A stretch of DNA of 64,000 nucleotides from Membranipora membranacea (GCA_914767715.1 OU612073.1:16180001-16244000); one strand, 5' to 3'. Positions 14,801 through 25,111 are shown, numbered from the stretch's first letter. Translations and numbers: made by a program. Notes: generated from the letters alone by a model not told the origin.

Positions 14801-17800
14801 AATGGGAGAAAAGCCTTGAAAAACTTCATTTTTTCTCATGTTTTTATCTTTGATTTATTCATTGTAGGTAACTTTGCTCCAACCATTTCCGTCCCTAGTT
14901 CAGTGGTTATCATTGTTGGAGAAGAATTCACATTTAGTGGTTCCGTAAATGACTCCAATGGTGATGTTGTCACTGTGACAACAGATTTACCAGACGCTGT
15001 TGTGACAAGATCAGAGGATGACTTTACAATCACCGCTACTGTTACAACCATCACAAATTTTAACTTCACCATCATCGCAAAGGTGAAGACAAGATGCAAA
15101 GAGAACCATTTATGAATTAACATTGACCACTGTCATTAAGTTACCTCCTTCAAACAAATATATACGGAACATTTAATGGCTGTTCAATACTTATGAGTTG
15201 TGATAATTCCTGTGCATAATGCGTGTTATTGCTACCTAAAATCTTATTTACAGGACCCATCAGAGGCAGCAGCATCAAGGCGCCCACTTGCCATGTTGTG
15301 CAGCTGCGCTAACAATGGCACATGTGTTGCTCTGTCAATCGATGCACAGAATGATGTTGATCAGCAGTAAGTTTCAGCTTTGATTTGTAGTAAAGTTCGG
15401 ACACCCTCTATAATATGTTCCCATACCCCAGACAGTAGTAGAATTAAGTGCTAAACATTTGAACTCAAAGTGAAGGCCTGGACAATTCCATGTCAGAATT
15501 GAAAACCCGTTCATGTAACCACACAAATCGTTGATCAATATTTCCTCTGAATCAATATTGTATTTAAGTTGCAAGGAGTCAGCTATATTGTGGACACAAT
15601 CAGAACCTAACTCAGATCTAGGCTGATCTGAAGGCTATTGCAGGACTTGATCATCCAATGTTGTGACCATTTGGAAATGCTTTCATTTTTGTAGTTATGT
15701 GGTGCTTGACTGTATTTGCCCTCAGGGGTACACCGGAGATCTCTGTGAGACAGATCTTGATGCCTGTGCTCTGGTAGCGTCTCCTTGTTATCCCGGTGTT
15801 CTCTGTGAAGATTTGCCTCCTCCTGCTGGTATAGATGGTCTGACGTAAGTATGACAATTTTGTAATAAATGGTCAAGTGGGAGGAGTATGAGGTGGCTGA
15901 GTTGGTTAGAGCGCCTGTTCTTCAGGATGCCTGGTGTTTGAGTCATTGGTCCGAATCACACTGCATTTCATCAACTAAAAGGGTTCAGTTGGCCCCCAGG
16001 TGTGCTCCGACCTGCCTGCGAACAGAAAGCAACCTGCACATCAATTGCAGTCTTGCCCTTGAGGCAATCAATGTGTAGATGTAATGTGGCGAGTGATATG
16101 AGCACCTGAATTTACTCAACTTTGTTTTAATCAACCATTTAATCATGCACAAACATATAGACAGGCATATAAACTGATAAACAACTAAAAAAACAACATA
16201 AGTTGAAAGCGTCCTGTTATGCTACGTTTTTTGGGTATGAGATGTTTGTTTATCTGTTCCTTGGCAGCAAATAGTAAATAAAAATCGGTCTACGTTCTTC
16301 GCTTGTGTCATCGAATAGACAGTGAAGTTAACTCTTTCGACTCATAATAATTTCAACTTTGGCTCCATCTTGTTAAAGGTGTGGAGATTGTCCCGCTGGT
16401 TACACAGGAGATGGTAAAACATGCTCAGATATTGATGAATGTGCTTTAGACAGCTGCGATCATACTTGTCTGAACACACCAGGTTCCTTTGTTTGTGGAT
16501 GTGACTTTGGCTACGAACTTGGTGATGATGCTTCAACTTGCAACGGTAAGCCAAGGATAATGACACTTCTATTTTTTTTCTCGAATCAAATTATTGACAT
16601 ATAAAGAAAGAGAAAGTAGAGAAGGTTCATTTAGTGTTGCACCATATGATGATAGGGCATTTAAATTTTGATTCTTGGTCCTGTTTTTTATGATGATTGT
16701 CTTCCAAGATTGAGGTTGTCAACTACTGAAAATAGTCATATAAATTTAATTTTTGACCTATACATTGTTTTGACTTGCTAACCATATCTCACAGATCTAG
16801 GTGCAATTTTTTCATTAAACCGTATGGTAAATGTCTCAGTGGCTAAGATTCATGGCCATGCTACATGGGCCGATGTTTTGCATCTTACAAACAACATGTG
16901 CTCGATGCTAATATCGTAACATGTGCTACACGTGCAGATGCAGCCAACGTTGTGGTCGACTGATTATATATCCCAGTATGGCCATTTAACAATCATGACT
17001 CATTATTAACCAATCACAGACAATAATAGTCCATATACTTTTTGCGCGTTACTGCTATAAACCCATCAGCCAATGAAAAGAGAGGATCGACCGCCTAAGT
17101 CGACTGAAACACCAACAGACCGTTGTTGCCTATAGATGCATGCGATGCACATCGTTGAGCACAGGTTGATCCCATCGTAGCCTATGTCGATGCTAATAGA
17201 TGCCAAACATCGGCCTGTGTAGCAGGCCCTTTACTCGGGGTCCCAATCACTTCTCCACTTCTCCTTTTCTTAGGCCACTAACAAGCCATATATAGTAAGG
17301 AGAGAAAAGTGGCTCCTAAAATTGGTCAATGGAAACCAATGCATCATTTTATGTCCTTTGCAAAAAGTACTTGTACTCACCACTTTCACCATCATTCTAA
17401 AACAATCTCCCAAGAAATTTTAAAGACTACTGAATCCAATTACAATAGGATCGGGAGTGTTCTGTTGGAGTTTAGCTCCCCCACAGATATCTGGATAAGG
17501 GGTAATATTTGGTATAATTCCATTCATGGTCTGGTGAAGCACTCTTTGCTTCCCATTACACAATGAGGGGTGGCATTTTTTTATCAACAAATTTATTTTA
17601 CCCAGCACAATGGCAGAATCACAAGAAGAAGCAGTTTTGATTTATTATACTCCAAAAATGTTCGATGTTATGATTGAAAGGGATGAGGGCTGTTTGCAGC
17701 ACACTATTTTTTTTCACGTCTTATTATTTATATTTAGATATTGATGAGTGCAGTACATTTGATCCCTGTCATCATAACTGTACAAACACTGTTGGAGATT

Positions 17801-20800
17801 TCCAATGCTCATGTAATGATGGTTTTGATTTGGCTGTCGATAAGCGAAACTGTGAACGTGAGTACTTCTAGGCATCTACGTCAGATTTGCAACATTGCTA
17901 TGTACTTTGATTTTGCGATGTTATGTGTGATTCAATGGACCTTCGCATCGCAATGTGTTCTCGACATTTTCTTAACTGGTCGAACCATACTCCTGAGTCC
18001 GATAACTTACTTATATTTAGAGTATTTAGTGTCTTGGAATTTAGTTCCAACAAATTTTTGTGTGTTGAGCTTTAGATATCAACTTGTCTTTTGGCTTTTT
18101 TTCAGCTGGTAATCCATGTTATGAACCGAGCCCTTGTGATGATGTGAATGGCTACTGTAACATCAACAACGATGTAGAAGAATGTTCGTGTAAGAAGGGA
18201 TATTTACTAGCGGCAGATGACAGCACATGTGAGGAGATCGATGAATGTGCTCTAGGTACAGATTCCTGTGACCAGGACTGTATCAACACAGTAGGAGGTT
18301 ACAACTGTAGCTGTACTGACGGATACACACTAGCTGATAACGGATTCGGATGCGAAGGCATGAAGAATAAAATCCTACTTGATAAGAATGCATGGCACTC
18401 CATATTAGCTGCCTTCATTAACAAATTTGGATGCATACGCATTGTGGATAATCTTTACCTTGTCTTTTCTAAAATATCAGGCTTTGCCAATTCATTGACA
18501 GCAATGCTATTTATTGCATGCAAGTACAGATGCTGTAAACACAACTTCAGCAAAAATACGTCCACAAACTTTTTGATACTCCTGTGACTGAGTCCTAGGC
18601 GAGCAATCATGTGTAGGTATGTCAAGAAAGGAAACACTTAACTGTTACGATGTGCCAGTACCTGTGTTGATTTATGTTTTATCATTTGCAGATAACGATG
18701 AATGCTTTGAGGATGTTTTCCCCTGTCATTCTTCTCAGGTTTGCTCAAACACTCCAGGAAGCTATGAATGTAATTGCGCTACAGGGCTTAAGTTTGAGGA
18801 AGGTGTTTGTCAGGGTAAGTCTGTGAATCATGTCCGCGCATTATCATATCAACTGACTAGTGGACGATAACTCTCGACATATCACTTTATTCCAACCAAG
18901 ACCATATCCTATGTTTTTGATAGCTGTCACCTCAGTACAAGAACAAGCTTGATCCCGTTTGCCTACATACTAATTCCGTCCGCTCAATAGAATATCAACT
19001 TACTAGTGGACTATTGGCATATCATGTTGTTTCAACCATGACTACGTCTTATGCTATCGCTAGTGACCTTAGTATACACAAAACTACACATGAACAAGCC
19101 GTTCTCAGATTTACAGCGTCTTTACATTCATAATTACAGTTGTCTCCTTCACCGATCCAGTTGAGCCTGTAACCGGAGAAGTTGAAGAAGAAGTTCAGGA
19201 GAACTCTGTACGATTCACATTGCAGGGCATGACTGTAGCTGAAGTAGGTGAATACATCCTCTTCATGCACAAAAATAACAATCGATAAATTTATGAATAA
19301 TTGATAATTGATAATAATTGATAAATAATAAATTGATAGTCATTAAATAATGCAATATTTTGATACTATGATGCACGAGAATGGCCTTTGGATTTAAAGT
19401 ACCAAGTGTCACTTGAACACGCCCTATTCAATCAGAATTTTGTCTTTCTACCCCTTCTAACTTTTTACTTTTATCCTCACGAGACAATTTGGTAACTGTA
19501 GCAACAAAATTTTAATCAATCTCTGAATTGGTTGTATGTATTATACATCAATCTTTCCTATCTTTCTCAGAGGAAAATCTTAAGATCTTGAGGCAATGAA
19601 GAGTTTAACGATGGGATTGCTGAAAATTTATTCATATCCTGTACTTGCTGGGGTTTTGGTAAAATATTTTCACAAAATACAAAAAAAAAGGTTTTGTGTT
19701 GCGATTCTCATCACTCAATACTCTATCTAACGAAAGCTGTTCTGTTTCCAGTATACTGTTGCGACAGAGATAATTCTATTTACCAAGCTAGCTGAGGCAG
19801 CTACAGCTGTATGTGATGATGGATCTTGTGAAGGTGTGACAATTGAGTCTGTAGCCCGAAGAAGGTAAACACTGGGTTTTTGCAAGTAATACATAAAACA
19901 GGGTGACTGTAAGGCCCTGCATAAAAGTTGTACAAAAAGCTATCAATAATCAAGTTTACAGATTATATTATGCATATAATAGCAACTAACAACATAGTGC
20001 AATTTGATTTTATCAGTGAGTACTCTGGTCTGCTCCTTCCATAGACAAACTAGGCAGCAAGGATGTGTCATCCTAAAGTAGCCTTTTCCTGTCCAAAATA
20101 AATGTTGTCTGATTGTGAATCACTATCTTTGTCTTTGCTATATCTGTAGGAAACGTGCAGCGGCAGTTGTGGAAGTCTACAAGGAATACTTTGCCCGTAT
20201 GCCAGGTTATCCCATAGCGAATAACCAGGGCGGTATCGATATGGCTGTATACTGCCTGATACCTGGTGTTGGAGTACTGGAGAATGATAAACTTCTGTCC
20301 GCTCTGAATGATGCCTCAACTGACATTCAAACAGCGCTAGGTAATATCTTTGAGTTCCGATCGAATACTTTGATGCTAAATAGAAAATCCAACACCAAGT
20401 GCGAATTGATTCTTAGTCGATAGGCATAAACAAGGTTGATGCAGGATTGAGGGTTTTACTTTTGTGAGCCTGACTCATCAAGATAACTTCTCTTTCAGGA
20501 GTGACTGTGTCAGGCATAGCTGCATTCAATGACCCAACTACCACTACCACAGCCACCACCGACCCAGGCATGGATTCTACAACATACATTATAATTGGAG
20601 TCGTAGTTGGAGGAACAGTTGTTATCGTCATCATTGTTGTAGTCGTCCTGGTGCTCAAGAAGAAAGCTGCGTAAGTTCATGAATAGTTTATGAATAGTTC
20701 ATGTATTGGAGCTCTTTCATGAAAAAGATCTCAGTCTAATTCAGTAAAAAGGTTCTCAGGATAATCTTTATCAGAATTTGTACCACCTTAATTCATTTGG

Positions 20801-21537
20801 AGTTATCATTCCAATAGAAAAGGCTTAGTTACACAAACTTACACACACATACCTTGTATACACAATCATTGTAAAACACATACATTTGAAAAGAATCATC
20901 GAGTTTGCTAATAGATCAATGATTGAATCAATTGAGGAACATTGAGAGCCGATTGGGTCTCTGATAGGCACCCATCGAGCCAAATGGTCAGACTACATAC
21001 ATATATCAACAATCAGTTAATACAGGGTGTTAAAAGGGATAACTCAACTCGGGCTTCCTCTCTAGCCAACATAATTGTTAACAATATTATTTCTTACAAA
21101 GATGGTACATGTTAACGCACACAAGCAACAGACGGTACGCAGACACGCTTTCACTCAGTTTTGATCTGTGACCAAATGTCATCAAATTAATTCATATAGT
21201 CTTGTTATTGCTTTGGAAACAAATCAAATCAAGCACCCATCACAAATGATATTTGAATGATTTTATAGTTATTTGTTGCCTGATCCTTTGCTTGCTGATG
21301 CCTTAGCTAAGGTACCATCTTCTCACCTTTATATCTTTTTTTTGTAGCGGGAAAGTTGCCCAGGATGCCACCAGTCCAGGAATATCTGGAACAAGCGTCG
21401 ATGCAGAGACAGGAGCTAACAATGAACACCCTGTAGTCATGGTACCGACCAATGAGACACACATCGCTGTGCGTCCCATGAAGCCTGATGAGCAAATAAA
21501 TTATGAAGAAGACTCCAAAACAGATACTCAACAATAA
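2566..21537 (+). CDS. Membrane mucin: CUB-NIDO-AMOP-VWD-EGF-TM protein (31 exons)
   Basis: MUC4/SUSD2-like transmembrane mucin. Exons read by eye: 2566-2860, 4849-5475, 6112-6717, 6874-7046, 7216-7375, 7765-7812, 8033-8211, 8625-8775, 9001-9203, 9878-10142, 10453-10652, 11102-11420, 11626-11794, 11939-12104, 12524-12644, 12854-13000, 13334-13617, 13767-13935, 14292-14558, 14868-15082, 15254-15366, 15695-15844, 16379-16545, 17738-17857, 18106-18357, 18692-18814, 19140-19243, 19752-19864, 20150-20340, 20499-20670, 21348-21537. Phases agree at every junction and the total is 6,459 nt (2,152 residues plus stop). The start at 2566 is chosen because a hydrophobic signal peptide ([16 protein letters not shown]) follows, with A at -3. 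All introns are GT-AG except intron 25, which looks GC-AG. NIDO-AMOP-VWD is the diagnostic order of MUC4 and SUSD2, and of mucin-like proteins described from coral skeletal matrix. Likely role: heavily O-glycosylated surface or matrix protein. A few splice sites could be off by some bases. Confidence 0.88.
4849..5475 (+). CDS. Mucin exon 2: first VNTR mucin domain
   Basis: Residues ~99-307. It opens with a short unique segment, then runs of the hexapeptide S-T-T-T-[AGE]-[GDES], then a unique C-terminal stretch with one Cys (YTSCHTSYF). Thr/Ser make up most of the domain, so dense O-glycosylation is expected. Both borders are phase 1. Exon 3 has the same plan (unique, repeats, short tail with one Cys), so the two mucin exons are probably duplicates. 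Confidence 0.85.
4935..5380 (+). repeat. 18-bp coding minisatellite, array 1
   Basis: About 24 imperfect copies of an 18-bp unit of the form tcaacaaccactgcagga, some variants carrying ggcggt or gaaggg in place of gcagga. The length is a multiple of three, so copy-number change keeps the frame. The array is free of stops in several frames on both strands, which explains the long overlapping frames on either strand (VVVDPAVV-type on the minus); those are artefacts. Confidence 0.9.
6112..6717 (+). CDS. Mucin exon 3: second VNTR mucin domain
   Basis: Residues ~308-509. A unique Trp- and Ser/Thr-rich start is followed by repeats [18 protein letters not shown] and a tail with one Cys (ISCTITYL). 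Acceptor at 6110-6111, donor GTAAGT at 6718, phase 1 at both ends. Repeats are more uniform here than in exon 2, suggesting more recent homogenisation. Confidence 0.85.
6216..6630 (+). repeat. 18-bp coding minisatellite, array 2
   Basis: About 23 copies of the same 18-bp unit as in exon 2. It includes higher-order blocks: a three-unit motif containing the variant ataaccactgcaggatca occurs twice (about 6340-6380 and 6412-6450). Many units carry a CTGCAG site. Confidence 0.9.
6874..7375 (+). CDS. Mucin exons 4-5: CUB domain 1
   Basis: Exons 6874-7046 and 7216-7375, residues ~510-620. CUB hallmarks: [18 protein letters not shown] at the start, the second Cys in HNCMY, the junction sequence FLEVYDG split by the intron, and an aromatic-rich end (GWNVTWSQ). 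CUB domains are calcium-linked extracellular binding modules. The intron after FLEV falls where it does in CUB 2, so the two domains share ancestry with their intron. Confidence 0.9.
7765..7812 (+). CDS. Mucin exon 6: 16-residue linker microexon
   Basis: A 48-nt in-frame exon between the CUB domains with a good acceptor (tttcag) and donor GTATCT, phase 1 on both sides. It encodes a short acidic/Thr linker ([15 protein letters not shown]). Because it is symmetric it could be skipped without shifting the frame. Confidence 0.7.
8033..8775 (+). CDS. Mucin exons 7-8: CUB domain 2
   Basis: Exons 8033-8211 and 8625-8775, residues ~637-746. Motifs: [39 protein letters not shown] and GGNITWEA. It has an acidic lead-in (DDDDCND). 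The intron position matches CUB 1. It has fewer Cys than a four-Cys CUB: two are evident, as in many invertebrate CUBs. Confidence 0.9.
9001..11420 (+). CDS. Mucin exons 9-12: NIDO domain region
   Basis: Exons 9001-9203, 9878-10142, 10453-10652, 11102-11420, residues ~747-1075. Family signatures: [11 protein letters not shown] (nidogen-like LYPFG...D), [20 protein letters not shown], a middle block [13 protein letters not shown]...VYYHEY, then WVLVVTW and [20 protein letters not shown] is an extracellular domain found N-terminal to AMOP in MUC4 and SUSD2. Two MITE-like inverted repeats and one hairpin lie in the introns. Confidence 0.88.
9276..9800. mobile_element. Foldback MITE in mucin intron 9
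   Basis: Two inverted arms of about 64 bp (9276-9339 and 9737-9800), each built of ctgaac/gttcag hexamer-like repeats, flank ~400 bp of unrelated DNA. No coding capacity. Target duplication not resolved. Confidence 0.65.
10263..10320. repeat. 58-bp hairpin in mucin intron 10
   Basis: Outer arms aatgatcacc and ggtgatcatt enclose a perfect 24-bp palindrome at 10280-10303. Probably a tiny foldback remnant. Confidence 0.7.
10692..10869. mobile_element. Small MITE in mucin intron 11
   Basis: 178 bp bounded by inverted arms of ~40 bp. The left arm starts gctccgattggtggg and the right arm, read inversely, starts gctctgattagttgg; both continue through gagccaatgtcagg. Non-coding. Confidence 0.65.
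11626..12644 (+). CDS. Mucin exons 13-15: AMOP domain
   Basis: Exons 11626-11794, 11939-12104, 12524-12644, residues ~1076-1227. AMOP features: a Cys/Trp-rich core with [28 protein letters not shown], the vicinal pair QKCCYNWD, a second pair [13 protein letters not shown], and the end YKGRPFSDG. The domain is linked to adhesion in MUC4-class proteins. Confidence 0.9.
12369..12433 (-). mobile_element. tRNA-like SINE head or tRNA pseudogene
   Basis: On the minus strand the sequence reads GGGTTAGCTCAGTGTAAGG (A-box-like) and later GATTTCAAACCCC (B-box-like), spaced as in a tRNA. The cloverleaf is imperfect. It lies in mucin intron 14. Confidence 0.5.
12854..14558 (+). CDS. Mucin exons 16-19: VWD domain with GDPH motif
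   Basis: Exons 12854-13000, 13334-13617, 13767-13935, 14292-14558, residues ~1228-1516. Begins [21 protein letters not shown], the canonical VWD start. GDPH (about residues 1232-1235) is the motif at which MUC4, MUC2 and MUC5AC are cleaved between Asp and Pro; cleavage here is inferred. Later blocks include [20 protein letters not shown], the usual C-terminal VWD glycine-Asn region, and an acidic segment with the last Cys residues ([11 protein letters not shown]). Confidence 0.88.
14868..15082 (+). CDS. Mucin exon 20: Ig/cadherin-like linker domain
   Basis: Residues ~1517-1588, beginning [20 protein letters not shown] and containing [11 protein letters not shown]. The alternating hydrophobic pattern and the NDSNGD motif resemble the beta-sandwich modules seen after VWD in this family. 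Exact family not assigned. Confidence 0.65.
15254..18814 (+). CDS. Mucin exons 21-26: seven EGF-like repeats
   Basis: Exons 15254-15366, 15695-15844, 16379-16545, 17738-17857, 18106-18357, 18692-18814, residues ~1589-1896. The first repeat is a plain EGF (CSCANNGTC...[12 protein letters not shown]); the second is longer; several later ones start [DN]-x-D-E-C and carry the Asp/Asn hydroxylation-type core (C-x-N-T-x-G-x-Y/F), i.e. calcium-binding EGFs. Introns mostly fall between repeats in phase 1. The donor after exon 25 is GC rather than GT. Confidence 0.9.
15887..16110 (+). mobile_element. tRNA-derived SINE in mucin intron 22
   Basis: The head has an A-box-like tggctgagttggttagagcg, an anticodon-arm-like stretch and a B-box-like ggtccgaatcac. 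A non-tRNA body of ~140 bp follows. This is the usual Pol III SINE plan. The exact 3' end and target duplication are uncertain. Confidence 0.6.
16854..17228. mobile_element. MITE with ~32-bp terminal inverted repeats, mucin intron 23
   Basis: Left end ggccatgctacatgggccg and right end (read inversely) ggcctgctacacaggccga are inverted repeats that continue through atgttttgcatct/atgtttggcatct. About 375 bp, non-coding. Superfamily not assigned. Confidence 0.65.
19140..20340 (+). CDS. Mucin exons 27-29: membrane-proximal domain with multibasic site
   Basis: Exons 19140-19243, 19752-19864, 20150-20340, residues ~1897-2032. The pattern of hydrophobic strands and helices ([57 protein letters not shown]) suggests a SEA-like alpha/beta fold, which is inference. 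ARRRKR, created across the exon 28-29 junction near residue 1970, matches a furin-type R-X-K/R-R site about 95 residues before the membrane. Confidence 0.75.
20499..21537 (+). CDS. Mucin exons 30-31: transmembrane helix and cytoplasmic tail
   Basis: Exons 20499-20670 and 21348-21537, residues ~2033-2152. A Thr-rich stalk leads to a Val/Ile-rich membrane span (about residues 2063-2085) ending in a stop-transfer KKK. The tail of ~65 residues is acidic and includes an Asn-Tyr-Glu-Glu motif near the end (INYEEDSK), a possible tyrosine-phosphorylation site. Stop TAA at 21535-21537. Confidence 0.88.
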
Positions 21538-21737
21538 GACAGTGAAATAGGAGTCAACTGAAACCTTCAACTTTCCATTCGAATAATACATGTCATAGGC
21601 ATGATCATAATAACATCGCGATCAAATCATCAAGATTATGATGCTTTATATGAGCTGAGTCGTAAATGGTTGATTGTAATTATAATCTTTATATTTTTGT
21701 GGGATGTTTCTTTTGTATTTTTGTAATTTGCTTCGAT

Positions 21738-21743
21738 AATAAA
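21738..21743 (+). terminator. Polyadenylation signal of the mucin gene
   Basis: AATAAA about 200 bases after the stop codon, in an AT-rich 3' untranslated region. The position is appropriate for the last exon. Confidence 0.65.
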
Positions 21744-21849
21744 TTAAGTGTGAATTTCAGCAAAAAAATACAATTAAAAGGAAATTTATACTAACAGGGT
21801 TAGTATTTACTGGGAATATCCATGAGCCTGACAATGTAGATAGAAAAGT

Positions 21850-22972
21850 ACTTGTGATTTGGTTTGGACGTGGAAGGGCACAGAATCTGTACCATTGATA
21901 AATTTCCAATTTCTTAATTTGAAAGCTCCGCATTATGAAAAATTTTTCTGAGGTGTTTTAGTGGTAGATATGTTGATTTTGGATGGTTGAAAGATATTCA
22001 AACACACACTCCATGGTTCTGTGATACTTTGAGACCAAGGAAAAAGGAAACAGCATGTGTTTCTGCATTGCCCAAGATGAATTTTTCTAGCATCAAAATG
22101 TAGACAGTACTTCTTTCTTCGCGAGTACAATACTCTCCGGGGTTGAGAATCGTTCGCAAAAATTTTGCAATATCTATATCAAATTAACAATTAAAATTAT
22201 ACGGAAATATAGGTCTGTTATAGCATGATTAATAATTGATAATGTGATTGATATCTGGTCAATTAGAGCTATTTTCACACAATTTTTTGCAAAGAATCTT
22301 TGTGGGAACTGTTTTCTGAAAGGTTCCCCTCTATATTCTTTGTTGGTATTCAATTTCCACCAGTTCCCACTCACTCCTAACACTGAGTACATGTATTTTT
22401 GAGTTGATTTTAATGCTATAACCCTCCCTACTATAACAATACATTTTGCGAAACTAGAGAGACAGTCGTCCCATCATTGACGTTGTACAGACAACTCTGA
22501 TACATGATGCTTATATATACAAAAAATCAAGTCCTATGACCCAAAAGAGTGCCTCCTCAATAACAGCTAGATTAGAAAAGAATTATCCACAAAACTTCAG
22601 ATCTCTGTTTATGATAAATGCATGTGTGTATAAAATAAAAGAAACCAATAACCAGTGCCTCATAACACTATATCAAAAAGTTTATTGGAAAAATATTGAA
22701 GAAACTGCTGAATCACAGTCCTGTATTCGACACGTATGTGTAGTAAAACCAGTTGACAGTGTGCTAATTTTATTTTTTGTCTAATATGTGCCATCTAAGC
22801 TTAAAATTAATCAAAAACTAAACAACAACTTACTTTACCCATATATCTATATCATATATATATAGATCAGTGAAGATCTGTAAGCTTCAGCGGAAAAAAC
22901 ATAAGTTTAAAGAGATGAGGAGCATTTATGATGATTAGTATAAATTCAGTGTCTGCTAACTCCAAAAAATAA
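21850..22972. other. Intergenic DNA after the mucin gene
   Basis: AT-rich DNA with short chance frames only. No gene or repeat recognised. Confidence 0.4.
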
Positions 22973-23060
22973 GTCAGGATGGTCGAGTGGTCTAAGGTGC
23001 TGCGTTCAGGTCGCAGTCTACTCTTGTAGGCGTGGGTAGGGTCAAATCCCACTTCTGACA
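22973..23060 (+). pseudogene. tRNA-Leu(CAG)-like gene with abnormal T arm
   Basis: The acceptor ends (gtcagga / tctgaca), the D arm, the anticodon loop ttcaggt (anticodon CAG) and the class II variable arm all match animal tRNA-Leu. The T loop is expanded: between the T-stem halves gtggg and cccac there are 11 bases instead of 7, breaking the B box. A TTTTT run follows at about 23066. Probably a pseudogene or a SINE-mobilised copy. Confidence 0.7.
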
Positions 23061-24311
23061 CAGTATTTTTACTCTAATATACCCCAAGATAATTACACCA
23101 CATACCAGTAAGCAGTAAGCTGCTTTCTGCTCTTCTGCCTTTTCTGAATTACATATTTCTATATGGCATTTTTCTCTACTGTGTATTTATCTCTATAGCA
23201 TTTTCTTCTATCGCATATTGTCTCATGAATGTGAAATCTTGTTTTTTTAATACTTTTATTGAAAAAAAAAGATTTAAGTTATGTGCCAAGAGAAGAGAGA
23301 AAAGCAATATGTAAAGGTATGTGAATTGAGCTAATAGTTGTTGGAGAGTGATGGATAAGTTGTCCTTTAAAAGTTGATAGAGTATTTGATGACCTAATAA
23401 ATCTTGACAGAGAATTAAAAACAATGACAATAGATGTGTTTAAATGGTCTGAAGGATTGAAATTTAAATATTTGTCCTGTGTTCATCTTTTATAAAAATA
23501 ACAGTGATATATTCAGGGCACTGATTTACTAAAATTCGGTGTGCATATTTAGAACAAAAATATTTGTGTAATATGGGTAAAGGGAGATAGGAAAGTCTCT
23601 TACACAGATTTGTTGTTGATGAAAGTACAGGAGGCAGAAAATGAACATTGGCAATGACTCTTATTGCAGTCTTTTTTTGCATAGAAACAAACTGTCTCTT
23701 AAATACTTTGGGCATAGAGAGAAATATATTCGATTATATGTTCAATAGATAATTCTCAATTTTGACTGAAAAGTGTAGGAAAAAGTGGTTTTATTTTCTT
23801 CAATGTCAGAGAGTTTGAGTTGAGGAGAATAAAACAGACCTTGTTCTTTGATGGCAAAGTTGGCAAGGTTAGTCTTAGTACTAATCTCTTGTAGGTAGTG
23901 CGGGGCTACTGGAATAGTCGTGATGTAGAATCTGACATCCTCATTATACTCCACCTCCTTATCTCCCAGTCTGATCATCAAAGCTCAACCTGCTGTAAAA
24001 AAACAGTAATTAATAGTACATCGCTCATAAATAATGGTTTGTATAGTATTCCAGCATTTGTTACATCTTATTGTCGACCTAAGGTGAATATCCTACTTAA
24101 TTTTAGTAATGGTTGCTTTTAATTTTCAGATACTTTGGATAGGAGCCAGGATACTGTAAGTGATCATGCGATGGACTGCACTTTGAACACTGAATTTAAG
24201 CACTAATAATGCCTGTTACCTGATTTACTATGTGATCTAGGGTCAGCCTAAATGGTAATTAATAGATAATTTAAAATAATACTAGCAGTTTTCTGCCCCT
24301 GCAAATATAAA

Positions 24312-24383
24312 GGTTCCATGGTGTAATGGTTAGCACTCAGGACTCTGAATCCTGCGATCCGAGTTCAAATCTCGGTGGGACCT
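24312..24383 (+). tRNA. tRNA-Gln (CTG)
   Basis: A complete 72-base cloverleaf. The acceptor stem GGTTCCA pairs with TGGGACC; the anticodon stem is CAGGA/TCCTG around loop CTCTGAA (anticodon CTG); the T arm is CCGAG-TTCAAAT-CTCGG. The discriminator base is T and a short T run follows, as for Pol III termination. No intron. Confidence 0.93.
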
Positions 24384-25111
24384 GTATCCTTTTGCTACTT
24401 TAGACCCCACAAACAGATCAACAGAATGTCCCATCTAAATATTGGCAAAAGTAAATTCTTTCGGCAAGCAATGGTGACGATGACGGTGACGGAGGGATCC
24501 TTTTGAGGCAGCCAGCGATGTACCTTACCTATTTTGATGAGAGCCTTGTTGAGGCTTGAATCTAGAGATAGATCCAGTCTTTCCTGAATATTCTACAGGG
24601 AATCCATATTAGTGCTCTCCTATTATCAGACAGTTGTAGATCTATAATATTAGTCCTCTACTACTCTCCATATTCTTAGTCCGCTTCAGAGCTTGTCCTA
24701 AAAATATAACCAGTAAGATATAGTACAAGAATACATAGTCAATCATAAGACATGACAGAATATGATTACAAGGAACTCCATGTTCAGGCATGCATAACTA
24801 GGCTGCAACAGAGGCTAAAAACCCTTAACTTTAAAGATGACAGCAGTTAGAAGGAAGTAGACAGGAGGGCTTCATTCACTAGAAATACAATTATTTCTGT
24901 CAAAAACTTGAAGTGACAGTCCTACTAGGCCATGTTTGGTCTGGTTTTAAAGTCATAAGGACATATGAAATAAAACAGTCTTTGAACCTAATTGCAGTGA
25001 AACTGCTGCAAAGTCTGAAAATTGGGATCATAGTGGGTCAAAGTGATTTATTGCTTCCTCCTGATCACAATGATCCACTATGATCCTTGCTGAAATATTT
25101 AAAAAAACTAA

